A stretch of 48,869 nt of DNA, from positions 1 through 48,869 of the forward strand of contig DAOTVW010000287.1 of NCBI GenBank assembly GCA_034436035.1, in the 5' to 3' direction. Below, piece by piece: positions 14,372 to 22,430 of the stretch; position 1 is the stretch's first letter; the number at the start of each line of letters is the position of its first letter. The notes under the pieces were generated by a model. The model was not told the DNA's origin. It saw only the letters and a program-made list of their open reading frames with translations, and did not search any database. Origin of the DNA: UBA4823 sp034436035. Lineage in GTDB: Bacteria > Chloroflexota > Anaerolineae > Anaerolineales > UBA4823. The position numbers and the translations under genes were made by a program.

Positions 14372-15558
14372 AAAAATATTTTAATCAATTACTGCATTAT
14401 TTTGAACCACTTCCGCCCATTCCAGCGGGTATTTATACTGCCCAAAATATTCCTCTCCTATCTAATGTACAAAAAGCATTCCTCCGAGTCGAATCAGATG
14501 GAAATGGAGTATTAATCCTGAATGCTTCCATTGTGCTGCATTTAAATCCAGTGGCAGTTGATATGGCGTATGGCATCATTCATGGTTTGAGCGAGCAGGA
14601 TGCAATAGAAAATATTGTCCGTAAATATCGGGTTTCTAGAGGAACAGCTGAGAGAGACTTTAAGGAATTTCTCCAAAAACTTGCCACACTCACTGAACGC
14701 ACCGACCTGGATCCAGAAGAATTTATCGAGATCGAACGGAAAATTCCTTATCAAACCGCTCATTTATCTGCACCTTATCGCATCGATTGCGCGTTGACTT
14801 ATCGATTACCCCAATTTACTCCCGGTGATTACGCACCAGATTCGCGGGTAAAGCAAGAATTAACGACATCGCAGTGGAAGGAAATTATCCTTAAAAGCTG
14901 GCAGGCAGGTATCCCTCATGTCATTTTCACTGGTGGTGAACCGACCATGCGCGAAGATCTCACTGACTTAATTGCTTTTACTGAGAATAACGGTCAGGTC
15001 TGTGGATTGATCACAGATGGATTAAAGCTTAATGATGAGAGTTATTTAGATCAATTGTTACAATCCGGTTTAGATCATGTTTTAATCACCTTGGATGTGG
15101 CTCAGGAGCAAAGTTGGAATGCCATTAATAAAGTCACTGCAAAAGATATTTTTACTGCAGTTCATCTCACATTATCAGCTGATCATCAGGATCAAGTTAG
15201 AGAGATAGTGCAACGATTGTTAGCTGCGCAAATTAATGCGATTTCTTTGAGCATCACGGATCCATTGCAGGTTGAATTACTCAGCACAGCGCGTGATTTA
15301 TGCACAACCAACGGGCTAAAACTTGTTTGGGATTTACCTGTTCCTTATTCTAAATTCAATCCAATAGCGATGGATATGGTTAATGAGCAAATTGTGGACG
15401 GTGCAGGTCGAGCATGGGTATATGTTGAACCCGATGGAGATATATTACCTGCCCAAGGCATCAATGTTGTTTTAGGCAATTTATTAGAAGACGATTGGAA
15501 TAAAATTTGGCAAAATTGTCAAACCTATGTACAACAAGCAAACGCTACCCCAAATTGA
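14368..15558 (+). CDS. Radical SAM-like pseudoenzyme, paralogue of the preceding protein without cluster cysteines
   Basis: This 396-residue protein aligns with the preceding maturase over nearly its whole length. The PqqD-like part (about 35-108), RIDCALTY versus RMDLALTY, IPHVIFTGGEPT and the VEPDGDILP stretch all correspond. However, the CxxxCxxC motif is replaced by a Pro/Tyr/Asp-rich segment near 145-158. The SPASM cysteines are substituted (PCQ becomes PAQ), and the final CxxC...CGGGCP part is absent. It therefore should not bind the catalytic or auxiliary clusters. The frame is intact and overlaps the previous stop by ATGA, so it is a conserved pseudoenzyme, probably a substrate-binding or dimer partner, rather than a decaying gene. 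Confidence 0.85.
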   Translation: MKKYFNQLLHYFEPLPPIPAGIYTAQNIPLLSNVQKAFLRVESDGNGVLILNASIVLHLNPVAVDMAYGIIHGLSEQDAIENIVRKYRVSRGTAERDFKEFLQKLATLTERTDLDPEEFIEIERKIPYQTAHLSAPYRIDCALTYRLPQFTPGDYAPDSRVKQELTTSQWKEIILKSWQAGIPHVIFTGGEPTMREDLTDLIAFTENNGQVCGLITDGLKLNDESYLDQLLQSGLDHVLITLDVAQEQSWNAINKVTAKDIFTAVHLTLSADHQDQVREIVQRLLAAQINAISLSITDPLQVELLSTARDLCTTNGLKLVWDLPVPYSKFNPIAMDMVNEQIVDGAGRAWVYVEPDGDILPAQGINVVLGNLLEDDWNKIWQNCQTYVQQANATPN

Positions 15559-16285
15559 TGAGCAATTCCGTAACCAATCTGAATGGACAAAACCGCTTAG
15601 AGAATATATCTTAGAACAATTAAATATACCTGCAAATGCAAATATCCTTGAAATTGGTTGTGGAACTGGGGTGGTGTTAGCTGATTTGCACCTACACGGG
15701 TATTTAAATCTAACCGGTGTGGATATTAATCCGGATTATCTCCACTTTGCAAAACAAAATAAGGTTGGAATACAACTTGTTAATGGGGATGCATTTAACC
15801 TTCCTTTTTGTAATGAAGTGTTTGATGTTTGTTTTTTCCATTATTTCTTGCTTTGGGTTACACCTTTAAATCGTATTCTCCAAGAAGCCCTGCGAGTTAT
15901 GAAAGAGAAAAGCGTTGTGATTGCGTTTGCTGAGCCAGATTACAAAGCCCGCATTGATTATCCTGATGAATTACAAAAAATAGGTGAGATCCAAAACCAC
16001 GCCTTAGCTCAATCTGGTGCAGACCTAGCAATGGGAAGAAAATTAAAGGAGCTTTTTGCTAACAGTGGATTGAAAAATGTAAAAGGAGGAATTTTTGGGC
16101 ACGAGTGGTCTTCCCTATCCTCTTTAGCGGAGTTTAAATTTGAATGGAATTATTTAGAATATGACTTATTTCCATATCTTACTCAAGGTGAAATTGATCA
16201 ATTAAAAAGGGTAGATTATCAAGCTCGCCATGAAAACCGACGACTTCTTTTTATCCCTACATTTTGGGCTATCGGTTGGACTTAA
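15527..16285 (+). CDS. Class I SAM-dependent methyltransferase
   Basis: This 252-residue Rossmann-fold methyltransferase has motif I ILEIGCGTGVVLADL (about 40-54), the acidic residue of motif II in GVDINPDYL, and NGDAFNLPF as motif III. It overlaps the end of the pseudo-radical SAM gene by 32 bases, indicating tight coupling, and closes the operon. Its role may be to methylate the same protein or peptide, or a small molecule; the sequence does not decide. Its 3' end overlaps the converging Rieske gene by 17 bases. Confidence 0.8.
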   Translation: MYNKQTLPQIDEQFRNQSEWTKPLREYILEQLNIPANANILEIGCGTGVVLADLHLHGYLNLTGVDINPDYLHFAKQNKVGIQLVNGDAFNLPFCNEVFDVCFFHYFLLWVTPLNRILQEALRVMKEKSVVIAFAEPDYKARIDYPDELQKIGEIQNHALAQSGADLAMGRKLKELFANSGLKNVKGGIFGHEWSSLSSLAEFKFEWNYLEYDLFPYLTQGEIDQLKRVDYQARHENRRLLFIPTFWAIGWT

Positions 16286-16634
16286 CCGATTTTTTGGGTA
16301 TTCCAATTTGGATTCTATTTGCTTTGACACGAACTGGATAAGCGGGGATATCTTCAACAGCAGGTAATGATAATGCTTGACCAGTCGCGATATCAAATTT
16401 TGCCCCATGTCGCGGGCAGACAATACACTTGTCCTCGAGATCTCCTTCACCAATAGGCCCACCATCGTGAGAACATTCATTTTCAATTGCAAAATATTCC
16501 CCTCCAATATTAAATAAAACAATCGAAGCTTCATCTACCTCAAAAAATATGCGCTGACCATTCTTCACTTCTTCTACACCAGCTATATCAATAAATTTGC
16601 ATTTTGAAGAGTCAAATTGTCGGTAATTAAACAT
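16269..16634 (-). CDS. Rieske-type [2Fe-2S] ferredoxin
   Basis: This 121-residue soluble Rieske protein carries CSHDGG (C-x-H) and CPRHGAKFD (C-x-x-H), the two-Cys/two-His ligand set of a [2Fe-2S] cluster. It resembles small ferredoxins of the NirD/BphF type that transfer electrons in the cytosol. It is the last gene of the suf operon, 5 bp downstream of sufU, a position that suggests either a client or an electron donor for cluster assembly. Confidence 0.88.
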   Translation of the reverse strand: MFNYRQFDSSKCKFIDIAGVEEVKNGQRIFFEVDEASIVLFNIGGEYFAIENECSHDGGPIGEGDLEDKCIVCPRHGAKFDIATGQALSLPAVEDIPAYPVRVKANRIQIGIPKKSVKSNR

Positions 16635-16639
16635 AACAA

Positions 16640-17041
16640 TTAATCCTCCTCCACCAAGTCATCGTTGGCTTCTTTTAGTCCATACACTCCTGCCTTGAGG
16701 ACCTTTAAGGATAATAACGCACATTTCAAGCGGACGGGACCAAGTTCAATACCGAGCATGTCAAGGATATCTTGTTTGGACAATTTCTTAACCTCTTCGA
16801 TGTTTTTTCCAACAATGGATTCGACTAACAAATCTGCCGATGCTTGAGATATAGCACATCCTTTGCCGTCAAAGGCTGCTTCTGTGATTATTCCGTTATT
16901 ATCTACACGCAAGTCAATGCGAATATGGTCGCCACATAAGGGATTATCATCCTCGAAAGTAATATCGGCTGGATCTAAAGCACCGCGATGTAAGGGGTTT
17001 TTATAGCGGTCAATAATTAGTTCTCGATAAAAGTCATCCAT
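16640..17041 (-). CDS. sufU: SufU, sulfur-transfer/scaffold protein for Fe-S assembly
   Basis: SufU takes persulfide sulfur from SufS and passes it to SufBCD. This 133-residue form has the IscU-like fold signature: NPLCGDHIRI with the Asp next to Cys, GKGCAISQASADLL, and RLKCALLSLKVL. These residues bind zinc in SufU. ATG 17041 (MDDFYRELIIDRYKNP) matches the family start; an in-frame TTG at 17059 would overlap sufS and add six residues. Confidence 0.92.
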   Translation of the reverse strand: MDDFYRELIIDRYKNPLHRGALDPADITFEDDNPLCGDHIRIDLRVDNNGIITEAAFDGKGCAISQASADLLVESIVGKNIEEVKKLSKQDILDMLGIELGPVRLKCALLSLKVLKAGVYGLKEANDDLVEED

Positions 17042-17048
17042 CGTTGTA

Positions 17049-18302
17049 CTAAACTCCAAAAGTATCTTTCACATGGTATATTGCATCTGCAAGCCGATCT
17101 ATTTCTTCAAGTGTGTTATATAAATAAAAACTTGCTCTTGCAGTGGCAGTGAGTTGGAAACGATCATGTAAAGGCATGGCACAATGATGGCCAGCGCGAA
17201 TAGCAATACCATATTGGTCTAAAATTTGAGAAATATCATGGGGGTGGACCCCATTGAGGGTAAAGGAAATTACTCCCCCTTTTTTCTCTGCCGAAGGTCC
17301 ATAAATGGTAATTCCATCGATTGAGGCAATCTTCTCTAGAGCGTAGGCAACTAAATTTTGTTCATGCTGGGCAATGATATCCATCCCGATGGATTTAAGA
17401 TAGTTGATGGCAGCACCTAAACCAATGACTTCAGCAATTGCAGGGGTGCCAGCTTCAAACTTATACGGGATTTCGTTGGCTGAAAATTCCCGCAGATAAA
17501 CTCGTTTGATCATATCTCCACCCCCTAAAAATGGGGGCATTTTTTCAAGTAATTCTCTTTTCCCGTACAATACACCAATGCCAGTTGGCCCACACATTTT
17601 ATGTCCCGAAAAAGCAAAAAAATCCACATCTAAATCTTTGACATCCACCGCGAAATGAGGGACAGACTGAGCTCCGTCTAATAAAACCAGTGCTCCGTAC
17701 TTGTGTGCTTCTGCTATCATTTGTTTTGCTGGATTAATCGTTCCGAGTACATTGGACATGTGGGTAAATGCAACTAACTTGGGGTTTAATTCCAGTTTTT
17801 TGTGGAATTCATTCTCGTCTAACAACCCCTCGTCGGTGACCGGAATAAATTCGAGTTTCGTCCCAATGCTAGAGGATAATAGCTGCCAAGGCACTAAATT
17901 AGAGTGGTGTTCCATTTCTGTTAAGAGAATAACATCCCCTTCTTTCAGAAAGGTTCTTCCCCAAGAGAACGCTACCAAATTGATCGCTTCGGTTGTATTA
18001 CGGGTAAAAATGATTTGTTTACTCGAGGGTGAATTAATAAAATGGGCAACTGTGCCACGGCTTTTCTCGTATTTCGCTGTTGCTTCTTCGGCAAGGACGT
18101 GAATTCCGCGGTGGATATTCGCATTGCTTAGACGATAAAATTCATCCATTGCCTCAATCACCGCTGTTGGTTTTTGACTGGTGGCAGCGGAATCGAGATA
18201 AACGAGGGGAACGCCAGGTCTTACCTGGCGTTCCAGTATTGGAAAGTCAGCTCGTTTTTCTCTTAAATCAATGCTGTGCGTCATCGCTCTTTGGTTATCC
18301 AT
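17049..18302 (-). CDS. sufS: SufS cysteine desulfurase
   Basis: SufS is a PLP-dependent group II cysteine desulfurase that removes sulfur from cysteine as a persulfide. The 417-residue sequence shows YLDSAATSQKP, the cofactor-binding DGAQSVPH, the PLP lysine in FAFSGHKMCGPTGIGVLYG, and the active cysteine in RAGHHCAMPLHDRF. It partners with the adjacent SufU. Confidence 0.95.
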   Translation of the reverse strand: MDNQRAMTHSIDLREKRADFPILERQVRPGVPLVYLDSAATSQKPTAVIEAMDEFYRLSNANIHRGIHVLAEEATAKYEKSRGTVAHFINSPSSKQIIFTRNTTEAINLVAFSWGRTFLKEGDVILLTEMEHHSNLVPWQLLSSSIGTKLEFIPVTDEGLLDENEFHKKLELNPKLVAFTHMSNVLGTINPAKQMIAEAHKYGALVLLDGAQSVPHFAVDVKDLDVDFFAFSGHKMCGPTGIGVLYGKRELLEKMPPFLGGGDMIKRVYLREFSANEIPYKFEAGTPAIAEVIGLGAAINYLKSIGMDIIAQHEQNLVAYALEKIASIDGITIYGPSAEKKGGVISFTLNGVHPHDISQILDQYGIAIRAGHHCAMPLHDRFQLTATARASFYLYNTLEEIDRLADAIYHVKDTFGV

Positions 18303-18308
18303 ATTATT

Positions 18309-18590
18309 TTAGCCTGCTTTGACTCTTTTTCTTTTTCGTGGTAAACGAATATTATGGGAATCTTTTGGACACCATAATACCCGATCGGGAACCATCCAAC
18401 CATCGGTTAGATAGACATTTTGTTGAAATTGAACGGCGACCATTTTCGGATCAACCTGTACTACAGTCCCAAGTAACCAATCTCGGATTCGGTTACCGTC
18501 TTTTTCATGATCGCAAAACACTTCGACCATGGTCCCCACCTCAAAAACCTCATCTAGATTTGGTGCTTTTGTGAAATGGATTTCTGTCAA
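18309..18590 (-). CDS. Small SH3/Tudor-like basic protein inside the suf operon
   Basis: This 93-residue protein lies between sufD and sufS. The central region (about 15-80; TMVEVFCDHE, WLLGTVVQVD, MVAVQFQQN, DGWMVPDRVLWCP) looks like a beta-barrel of SH3 or Tudor type. The C-terminus is strongly basic (RKRKRVKAG). The start is TTG 18590, supported by GGAGG six bases upstream. It is not a known Suf component to me. RNA binding or protein interaction is possible from the basic tail and barrel, but no function is assigned. Confidence 0.65.
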   Translation of the reverse strand: MTEIHFTKAPNLDEVFEVGTMVEVFCDHEKDGNRIRDWLLGTVVQVDPKMVAVQFQQNVYLTDGWMVPDRVLWCPKDSHNIRLPRKRKRVKAG

Positions 18591-18638
18591 TTTCCACCTC
18601 CATAAATGAATTTTAAAATAATTGCGTTATCTCTGATT

Positions 18639-19991
18639 TTATCTGATTTTTCTTTTAATTATAGAACGAAATCTGCGCCGAACTCCTTCAAATGGAATCC
18701 GTTGCATAATTGGTTCAAAAAAACCTTCCACGATTAATCGAACTGCTTCGGTATACGGGATACCCCTACTCAATAAATAAAATAGCTCTTCTTCATCCAA
18801 TTTCCCAACTGTTGCACCATGAGTGCAACGAACATCGTTTGCAAGAATTTCCAAGCCTGGGATTGAATCGGCGCGTGCAGAGCGGCTTAATGTCAAGTTT
18901 CTGTTAGCTTGGTAACCATCGGTTTTTTGTGCACCTGGTGCTACATAAATCATACCCTGCCACACTGAGCGGCTTTGATCCTTAAGAGCTCCTTTGAATA
19001 ATAAATCGCTGGTGGTATTCGGAGCTAGGTGATTTTGTTGGGTATCATGATCGAGGTGTTGATCTTTGTTCGTGAAATAGAACCCCGACATGATTGCGGT
19101 TGCACCTTGACCAATTAAATCAATATCGCTGAAATTTTTAGTAAGGTGACTGCCCATAGCACCAAAAATCCAATCTATCTTGCCATCGCGGTCGATTCGT
19201 GCTCGTTCATGTGTAAAGTTCCATACATCATTCCCCCATGATTGCAACTCAACAAAGGTTAAATGTGCTCCTTTGCCAACATAAATTTCAACAATCCCGG
19301 CATGGAAACTCTGGCTGTTGAGTTGGTTCGGAGAAGACAGCTCGTTTACATAAGTTAATTCACTATCTTCGTCAAGCCAAATGATCAATCTGGTAAACCG
19401 GGCTAAATTACGGCCTGGTGACCAAATTACACTATGCAGCGGTTCTTTTAAGTGGACACCGCGCGGAATATAAACGACTATTCCATCTTCAGCCATTGTG
19501 GATGCAAGAGCTGCAAATTTACCATCCTCTGGCTTGACAATTTGGCCTAAGGTTTGCGCCAAAAATTGCGCATGGTCCTCTTGTGCAGTTTTCAAATCCG
19601 TGAAAATCACGCCCGTTTTTACGATTGAGGGATTAATATTGTCAATGGTTCCTTGTCCAGGTATTAAGACTATTTGACCAGCTTGCCTTTTCCCTAAAAG
19701 CGGTTTTGTTAAGTTGCGGGGCGGTAAAACTGATTGTTTATAATCTGGCCTCAAAATTAATGAGCCAGCTTTTAACCCGCGCAAGTCTGTTCTCCGCCAA
19801 GCCTCATCGGTTGTGGAGGGCATAGGGGTCGACTGGTAGACTTCCCAGCTTTTTAACCGATGCTGCAAAATAAAGTCGGCAGTACCATTTTGAGTTCTAA
19901 TCCCTGGAATATCTTCTTCCTTGATGATAAATTCTCTTGGGTTTTTAATATCATTGTTAATTCTTTTGGTAATTACAACTGGTGTTTCCAT
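18639..19991 (-). CDS. sufD: SufD, Fe-S cluster assembly scaffold subunit
   Basis: SufD forms the SufBC2D scaffold complex. The protein has 450 residues with the right-handed beta-helix core typical of the SufB/SufD family (FVELQSWGNDVWNFTHERARIDRDGKIDW) and the C-terminal FeS family segment (DDVRCTHGATVGKLDEEELFYLLSRGIPYTEA in shortened form: TVGKLDEEELFYLLSRG). It starts 3 bp after the sufB stop, within the sufCBD order usual for Gram-positive-like and Chloroflexota systems. Confidence 0.93.
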   Translation of the reverse strand: METPVVITKRINNDIKNPREFIIKEEDIPGIRTQNGTADFILQHRLKSWEVYQSTPMPSTTDEAWRRTDLRGLKAGSLILRPDYKQSVLPPRNLTKPLLGKRQAGQIVLIPGQGTIDNINPSIVKTGVIFTDLKTAQEDHAQFLAQTLGQIVKPEDGKFAALASTMAEDGIVVYIPRGVHLKEPLHSVIWSPGRNLARFTRLIIWLDEDSELTYVNELSSPNQLNSQSFHAGIVEIYVGKGAHLTFVELQSWGNDVWNFTHERARIDRDGKIDWIFGAMGSHLTKNFSDIDLIGQGATAIMSGFYFTNKDQHLDHDTQQNHLAPNTTSDLLFKGALKDQSRSVWQGMIYVAPGAQKTDGYQANRNLTLSRSARADSIPGLEILANDVRCTHGATVGKLDEEELFYLLSRGIPYTEAVRLIVEGFFEPIMQRIPFEGVRRRFRSIIKRKIR

Positions 19992-19994
19992 AAT

Positions 19995-21401
19995 TTAACC
20001 AATTGATCCTTCCATTTGTAATTGGATAAGACGGTTCATTTCGATTGCATATTCCATGGGTAGTTCTTTTACTAATGGTTCAATAAAACCACTTACCACC
20101 ATGGATGTTGCCTCATCCTCATTCAAACCACGACTCATTAAATAAAATAGCTGTTCCTCACCTACTTTGGATACAGTTGCTTCATGTCCGATCGTGACAT
20201 CTTCTTCATCCACTTCAATATATGGATACGTATCTGAACGAGAGGTTTCGTCTAGTAAAAGCGCATCACAAACCACATTAGATTTGACATCCGTTGCCCC
20301 TTTATAGACTTTCAATAATCCGCGGTAGGAGGAGCGACCACCGGCTTTGCTAATGGACTTTGAGACAATTTTGCTTGATGTATGAGGCGCAAAATGGATG
20401 ACTTTTCCTCCCGCGTCTTGGTGCTGTCCTCTGCCAGCAAATGCCATAGAAAGGATTTCTCCATGGGCGCCTGGCTCTTTCAGGTAGCATGATGGATATT
20501 TCATTGTTAATTTCGATCCTAAGTTCGCATCTACCCACTCCATCGTGGCGTCTTCGAATACCATCGCTCGTTGGGTTACCAAGTTATAGACATTCGTTGA
20601 CCAGTTTTGTATGGTGGTATAGCGCACCCGAGCACCTTTGTGGACAATAATTTCGATTACCCCACTATGGAATGAATCAGTCGTATAGGTAGGCGCAGTA
20701 CATCCTTCTACATAATGCACCTGAGACCCTTCATCAGCGATGATTAAAGTGCGTTCGAACTGTCCGATGTTAGCAACGTTTAACCGAAAATATGCTTGTA
20801 ATGGTAAATCAACCTTAACACCTTTTGGTACGTAAATGAATGATCCACCAGACCAAACAGCACTGTTGAGAGCGGCAAATTTATTATCTTCAATGGGAAT
20901 AACGGTAGAAAAATATTTTCGAAATAAATCGGGGTGTTTTCTCAGCCCATCTTCAATGGATAAGAAAATCACTCCTTGTTTTTCAAGCTTCTCTTGGATG
21001 CTGTGGTAAACCATCTCTGATTCATATTGGGCGCCGACTCCCGCAAGGAATTTTTGCTCCGCTTCTGGAATACCTAATTTTTCAAAGGTGTTTTTAATTG
21101 TATCAGGAACATCATCCCAACTTCGTTCTGTAGCTTCGGTTGGTTTGACATAGTAATAGATCTCGTCTAAATTTAATTTTGAGAGATCACCGCCCCATGT
21201 GGGCATAGGACGCTTTAAGAAATGCTCCAAAGCCTTCAATCGGAATTCGAGCATCCATTGCGGCTCCCCTTTCATTTCCGAAATTTGTTCTACCACATGT
21301 CGGTCTAATCCTTTGCGGGATTTAAAAACGGAAATATCGGGATCATTAAACCCGTATTTATATTCACCAATACCTTCTAACATTGTTGCGTCGCTTGCCA
21401 T
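19995..21401 (-). CDS. sufB: SufB, Fe-S cluster assembly scaffold subunit
   Basis: SufB is the scaffold subunit on which the cluster is built, receiving sulfur from SufS/SufU. At 468 residues it has the standard length. Conserved parts include the N-terminal YKYGFNDPD, SFIYVPKGVKVDLPLQAYFR, VHYVEGCTAP, LLDETSRSDTYPYIEV and the C-terminal EATVSKVGEEQLFYLMSRGL. ATG 21401 follows GAGGTG. It lies between sufC and sufD. Confidence 0.95.
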   Translation of the reverse strand: MASDATMLEGIGEYKYGFNDPDISVFKSRKGLDRHVVEQISEMKGEPQWMLEFRLKALEHFLKRPMPTWGGDLSKLNLDEIYYYVKPTEATERSWDDVPDTIKNTFEKLGIPEAEQKFLAGVGAQYESEMVYHSIQEKLEKQGVIFLSIEDGLRKHPDLFRKYFSTVIPIEDNKFAALNSAVWSGGSFIYVPKGVKVDLPLQAYFRLNVANIGQFERTLIIADEGSQVHYVEGCTAPTYTTDSFHSGVIEIIVHKGARVRYTTIQNWSTNVYNLVTQRAMVFEDATMEWVDANLGSKLTMKYPSCYLKEPGAHGEILSMAFAGRGQHQDAGGKVIHFAPHTSSKIVSKSISKAGGRSSYRGLLKVYKGATDVKSNVVCDALLLDETSRSDTYPYIEVDEEDVTIGHEATVSKVGEEQLFYLMSRGLNEDEATSMVVSGFIEPLVKELPMEYAIEMNRLIQLQMEGSIG

Positions 21402-21425
21402 TTGTCACCTCTTAATGAGAAACCA

Positions 21426-22199
21426 CTATTTCATCACTACTTCAGCTTTATTTTTCAACCAGTCATAACCGTGTTCTTCGAGTTGAAGAGCTAAGTCAGC
21501 TTCACCAGATTCAACTATTTGACCTTCCATCATAATATGCACAAAATCTGGCTTGATATAGTTTAGTATTCTTTGATAATGGGTGATCACCAAAGCACCC
21601 ATATCTGGTCCGCGTAGGGTATTTACCCCTTCGGAGACAATGCGTAGTGCATCAATATCGAGACCTGAATCAGTCTCATCCATGATCGCAATCTCCGGTT
21701 TTAGCATCGCCATCTGTAATATTTCTACCCGCTTTTTCTCTCCACCACTAAAACCATCATTGAGATAACGGCTTGCAAATGAAGGATCCATTTTTAATAC
21801 TTCCATCATTTGCTTGAGTTGTTTCCGAAATTCTGGAATAGGAATACCTTTATCATCTGGGTTTTCTACCTTCCGGTGAGCATTGATAGCAGCACGTAAA
21901 AAATTGGCGACCGACACACCCGGAATCGCTACAGGATATTGAAATGCAAGAAACAATCCAATATGCGATCGTTGGTCGGGAGATAATTCCAGGATATTTT
22001 TACCCTTGAACCAAATCTCACCTTGTGTCACTTCATAATTGGGATGCCCCATTAATGTGTATGCTAGAGTCGACTTTCCCGTACCATTAGGCCCCATCAA
22101 GGCATGCACTTCGCCTTGCTTAACGACAAGATTGACCCCTTTCAATATTGGTTTGTGATTTACATTAACATGTAGATCGATAATCGCTAATTCTGACAT
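21426..22199 (-). CDS. sufC: SufC, ATPase of the Fe-S assembly scaffold
   Basis: SufC is an ABC-type ATPase that drives conformational change of the SufB/SufD scaffold. The 257-residue sequence has Walker A GPNGTGKST, Q-loop AFQYPVAIPG, signature LNDGFSGGEKKR, Walker B IAIMDETDSGLDIDAL and H-loop VITHYQRIL. It is the first gene of the operon, with AGGAG before the ATG and a consensus promoter about 30 bp upstream. Confidence 0.96.
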   Translation of the reverse strand: MSELAIIDLHVNVNHKPILKGVNLVVKQGEVHALMGPNGTGKSTLAYTLMGHPNYEVTQGEIWFKGKNILELSPDQRSHIGLFLAFQYPVAIPGVSVANFLRAAINAHRKVENPDDKGIPIPEFRKQLKQMMEVLKMDPSFASRYLNDGFSGGEKKRVEILQMAMLKPEIAIMDETDSGLDIDALRIVSEGVNTLRGPDMGALVITHYQRILNYIKPDFVHIMMEGQIVESGEADLALQLEEHGYDWLKNKAEVVMK

Positions 22200-22229
22200 G
22201 CTTTTTACTCCTAAAGTTTATTAGTTTGT

Positions 22230-22258
22230 ATTATAACTATTTTTACCAATTGTGTCAA
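22230..22258 (-). promoter_or_regulatory. Consensus promoter of the suf operon
   Basis: On the minus strand TTGACA (22258-22253), a 17-bp spacer and TATAAT (22235-22230) match sigma-70 consensus exactly. Such a strong promoter needs repression, presumably by the divergent SufR. Confidence 0.8.
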
Positions 22259-22264
22259 TAATAT

Positions 22265-22276
22265 AGATAATTATCT
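22265..22276. promoter_or_regulatory. 12-bp palindrome next to the suf promoter, candidate SufR operator
   Basis: AGATAATTATCT is a perfect palindrome 6 bp upstream of the suf -35. Its half TAGATAAT recurs at 22314-22321 between the two promoters. This could be a regulator site, but AT-rich UP elements look similar. Confidence 0.4.
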
Positions 22277-22343
22277 TAATTATTCTAATATTCTTGATTT
22301 ATCAAAAAATAAGTAGATAATATTTAGGATAAAATTCTTAATA

Positions 22344-22372
22344 TTGACAATAATTAATCACCATGCTATACT
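22344..22372 (+). promoter_or_regulatory. Consensus promoter of sufR
   Basis: TTGACA (22344-22349), a 17-bp spacer and TATACT (22367-22372) precede the sufR start by about 60 bp. The 8-bp sequences around this -35 and the suf -35 are inverted copies (TGTCAATA and TATTGACA). Confidence 0.75.
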
Positions 22373-22430
22373 GAAATAAATAAAAGAATAATGGTATTTG
22401 TTGTATATAAAGAAAGAATAGAAGAAATAT

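Noticed and set aside
14368..15558. Degraded pseudogene of the radical SAM protein
   Set aside because: The frame is complete over 396 codons and translationally coupled; domain conservation outside the cysteines is good.
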